NCBI GenBank assembly: GCA_030746555.1
Contig: JASLMK010000077.1
Span: 1 to 32,169 of the forward strand
Direction of reading: 5' to 3'
From: Planctomycetota bacterium
Lineage (GTDB): Bacteria > Planctomycetota > UBA1135 > GCA-002686595
Length of the DNA: 32,169 nt
Part shown: piece by piece, positions 30,543 to 32,169 of the stretch
Position numbering within the stretch: position 1 is the first letter of the stretch
Layout of the letters: every line of letters starts with the position of its first letter
Made by a program: the position numbers and the translations under genes
Notes under the pieces: generated by a model
What the model was told of the DNA's origin: nothing
Seen by the model: only the letters and a program-made list of their open reading frames with translations
Databases searched by the model: none

Positions 30543-32087
30543 TCACGGGCAGAAGACGACGTCCAGCGCGTCTGAGAGGTTGAACCCGGCGGGGCCGCCC
30601 GAGGGATCGCGGTACCACAACTGGAAGTACCAGACGGAGCCGGCGGTGATCCGGCCCGCGCCGCTCCCCGCTGGGGGCGCGGTGAAGTCGACGTGGCGCG
30701 CGGCGGCTCCCAGGTCGTCGGTCAACAGGGGCGGGAGGAGGCGGAAGGTCTCCCCGCCGACACAGCGGAAGCCCTCGCCGAAGGGCTCGGAGGTGGCGTG
30801 GGTGCCGTAGTAGAAGATCGCGAACTGCCCCGGAGGGGCGCCGTAGGCCTCCAGGGTGAAGTTGTTGGCGGAGACGGCCGTGTCGCCCGTGGCGCTGACG
30901 TGCGCGCCGGGGCCGGCAGTGTTGGGGCTGGCCGTGCAGTAGGAGGAGCTGCCGCAGGGACCGAGGTTGGGGTACCAGGCGATCTCGTCGTCGTGCCGCG
31001 AGGCCGAGAGAACGTCGGTGTCCCCGTCGCCGTCGAGGTCGGCTGCGAACAGACCCAGGGGACCGTCGGCGGACACGCTGATCACGCGCAGGGAGGAGAA
31101 GTCCCCGCCGCCGAGGTTCTCGTGCCAACCGATCTTGTCGTCGTTGCGGGAGCCGAACAGGACGTCGTAATCTCCGTCCCCGTCGAGATCCGCGGCGTGG
31201 ACGCGGGCGGCGCCGTCCGCTCCGTGGGTGAGCACACGCTCGGCGGCGAAGTTCCCGCCGCCCAGGTTGGGGTACCAGGCGATCTTGTCGTCTTCGAGGG
31301 CCGCCACGAGGACGTCGTTGGCGCCGTTGCCGGTGAGGTCGCAGGCGTACACGCAGCGCGCCCCCTTGGCCTGGGTCGAGATGGCCACCTGATCCGCGAA
31401 GTCCCCGCCGCCGAGGTTCTCATACCAGGCGACCTTGTCGTCGAGGACCGAGGCCGAGGCCACGTCGAGGTCTCCGTCGCCGTCGAGGTCGACCGCGACC
31501 GCGCTGTGCGCGCCGTCGGCGTCGGTCGTGATGATCCGCTGGGGGCCGAACACGCCGCCGCCGAGGTTGGGGCTCCAGGCGATCTTGTCGTCGTTGAAGG
31601 AAGAGGAGAGCACGTCCAAGAGCCCGTCCCCGTCGAGGTCGGCGGCCTCGACGCTCTCCGCACCGTCGGCCAGGTCGGTCACGACTTGGCTCGGTCCGAA
31701 CGCGCCGTCGCCGAGGTTGGCGAACCAGACGACGGTCCTGTCGAAGAACGCGGTCGCCAGCACGTCGAGGTCCCGATCGCCGTCGAGGTCGGCGGCGTGG
31801 ACTCCGTGGGCGCCGTCGACGCTCGAGCCGAGCACGACCTGCGGGCCGAACTCGCCGCCGCCGAGGTTCTCGTACCAGGCGACCTCGTCGTCGAGGATCG
31901 AGGCGGAGAGCACGTCGTTGTCTCCGTCGCCGTCGAGGTCGGCGGCGAACACGGCGGCGGCGTAGTCCGCTTGGTTGGAGATCACCTCCTGGGGTGCGAA
32001 GACGGTCTGGGCTCCGGATTCGCCGGTGAGGGCGAGCACGAGGAGGGCGGTCAGCGGCAGCGCTTCGAAAGGCGTGCGGGAGGACAT
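30543..32087 (-). CDS. Secreted seven-repeat FG-GAP/VCBS protein
   Basis: This 514-aa protein has a signal peptide at residues 1-27 (LPLTALLVLALTGESGAQ). It is followed by seven 50-residue repeats of the form AADLDGDGDxDVLSAS-xxDDxxAWYxNLGGGxFGP, each with a DxDGDxD-type Ca2+ loop. Repeat 5 has DLTGNGANDV, still metal-competent in part. Seven units suggest a seven-bladed beta-propeller of the VCBS/FG-GAP type. Residues 383-514 are the 132-aa C-terminal domain (YCTASPNTAG ... FGEGFRCVGG ... YFQLWYRDPSGG ... LSDALDVVFCP) also found at the end of the DNRLRE protein at 5807-6931. It is probably surface-exposed. Its -10 box is TACAGT at 32123-32128, with a G-tract just upstream. Confidence 0.9.
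   Translation of the reverse strand: MSSRTPFEALPLTALLVLALTGESGAQTVFAPQEVISNQADYAAAVFAADLDGDGDNDVLSASILDDEVAWYENLGGGEFGPQVVLGSSVDGAHGVHAADLDGDRDLDVLATAFFDRTVVWFANLGDGAFGPSQVVTDLADGAESVEAADLDGDGLLDVLSSSFNDDKIAWSPNLGGGVFGPQRIITTDADGAHSAVAVDLDGDGDLDVASASVLDDKVAWYENLGGGDFADQVAISTQAKGARCVYACDLTGNGANDVLVAALEDDKIAWYPNLGGGNFAAERVLTHGADGAARVHAADLDGDGDYDVLFGSRNDDKIGWHENLGGGDFSSLRVISVSADGPLGLFAADLDGDGDTDVLSASRHDDEIAWYPNLGPCGSSSYCTASPNTAGPGAHVSATGDTAVSANNFTLEAYGAPPGQFAIFYYGTHATSEPFGEGFRCVGGETFRLLPPLLTDDLGAAARHVDFTAPPAGSGAGRITAGSVWYFQLWYRDPSGGPAGFNLSDALDVVFCP
30960..31982 (-). repeat. Seven tandem 150-nt FG-GAP coding repeats
   Basis: Tandem coding repeats with an exact 50-codon period lie within the seven-repeat protein. 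They have strongly conserved GGCGACGGGGA-type Asp/Gly codons and diverged strands between them. Confidence 0.85.
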
Positions 32088-32122
32088 GGCAGCGGGACGG
32101 GGCGGCGCGCACCCGTCCCTTC

Positions 32123-32128
32123 ACTGTA
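32123..32128 (-). promoter_or_regulatory. -10 box TACAGT of the seven-repeat FG-GAP gene
   Basis: On the minus strand TACAGT in GGGTACAGTGAAGG lies about 36 nt before the ATG at 32087. The -35 position reads CCCTCG, a poor match, and a C-tract begins just beyond it. Confidence 0.45.
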
Positions 32129-32152
32129 CCCCAACCATGGGCGACCGAGGGC

Positions 32153-32165
32153 GGGGGGGGGGGGG
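32153..32165. repeat. Homopolymer G13 tract
   Basis: Thirteen consecutive G on the plus strand lie next to the window edge, about 25 nt upstream of the -10 box of the seven-repeat FG-GAP gene. This may be a length-variable tract or a sequencing or contig-edge effect. Confidence 0.6.
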
Positions 32166-32169
32166 CGGG

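Overview
The window is very GC-rich DNA (I estimate about 70% or more) that looks like a chromosomal fragment of a planctomycete. This is inferred from four things: a tandem DUF1800/DUF1501 pair, several secreted FG-GAP or DNRLRE proteins, a recurring cysteine/glycine-rich C-terminal domain carried by four unrelated secreted proteins, and a type I polyketide synthase next to a sulfotransferase. I see no rRNA, tRNA, phage or CRISPR. The only mobile DNA I can support is one 199-bp MITE-like element.

Layout. 1-244: no gene assigned. 245-2644: rmuC, then a secreted protein with a zinc-protease HELGH motif. 2832-5713: a Tat-exported DUF1800/DUF1501 pair. 5807-10481: a secreted DNRLRE protein, then three minus-strand genes (a secreted protein with the shared C-terminal domain, an SGNH hydrolase, a lipoprotein). 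10649-16287: a single-module PKS (KS-AT-ACP-condensation) overlapping by 4 nt a PqqD/M50-like membrane protein. 16306-17271: a TPR protein on the minus strand. 17483-21648: a tight operon of alpha/beta hydrolase, beta-propeller/methyltransferase-like fusion and sulfotransferase. 21667-22788: a secreted esterase. 23002-23973: a CobW-type GTPase. 24043-25863: a secreted FG-GAP protein. 26148-27715: two overlapping SDR genes. 27811-28009: the MITE. 28008-30434: a large secreted protein with a C-terminal FN3 domain. 30543-32087: a seven-repeat FG-GAP/VCBS protein.

The most unusual part is 10.6-21.6 kb. The PKS ketosynthase has arginine (R178) where the catalytic cysteine belongs, while both catalytic histidines are kept. 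The next gene aligns with PqqD-M50 membrane proteases, but its HExxH is replaced by RSAAL. The downstream operon fuses a beta-propeller to a methyltransferase-like domain with a degraded SAM motif, and its hydrolase lacks the usual acidic residue. Together this suggests (inference) a biosynthetic locus built partly on repurposed, non-catalytic enzyme scaffolds. A possible route is AT/ACP loading of an acyl unit, transfer by the terminal condensation domain, and tailoring by the sulfotransferase.

Promoters are legible in several places. Examples are CTGACA-17-TACCTT at 1497-1525, TTGCAG-17-TACGGT at 10566-10594 and TTGCCT-16-TAGGGT at 30470-30497. Many starts have a TAnnnT -10 box, some of them only 7-15 nt from the start codon, which implies short-leader or leaderless mRNAs. 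These promoters were used to choose several start codons.
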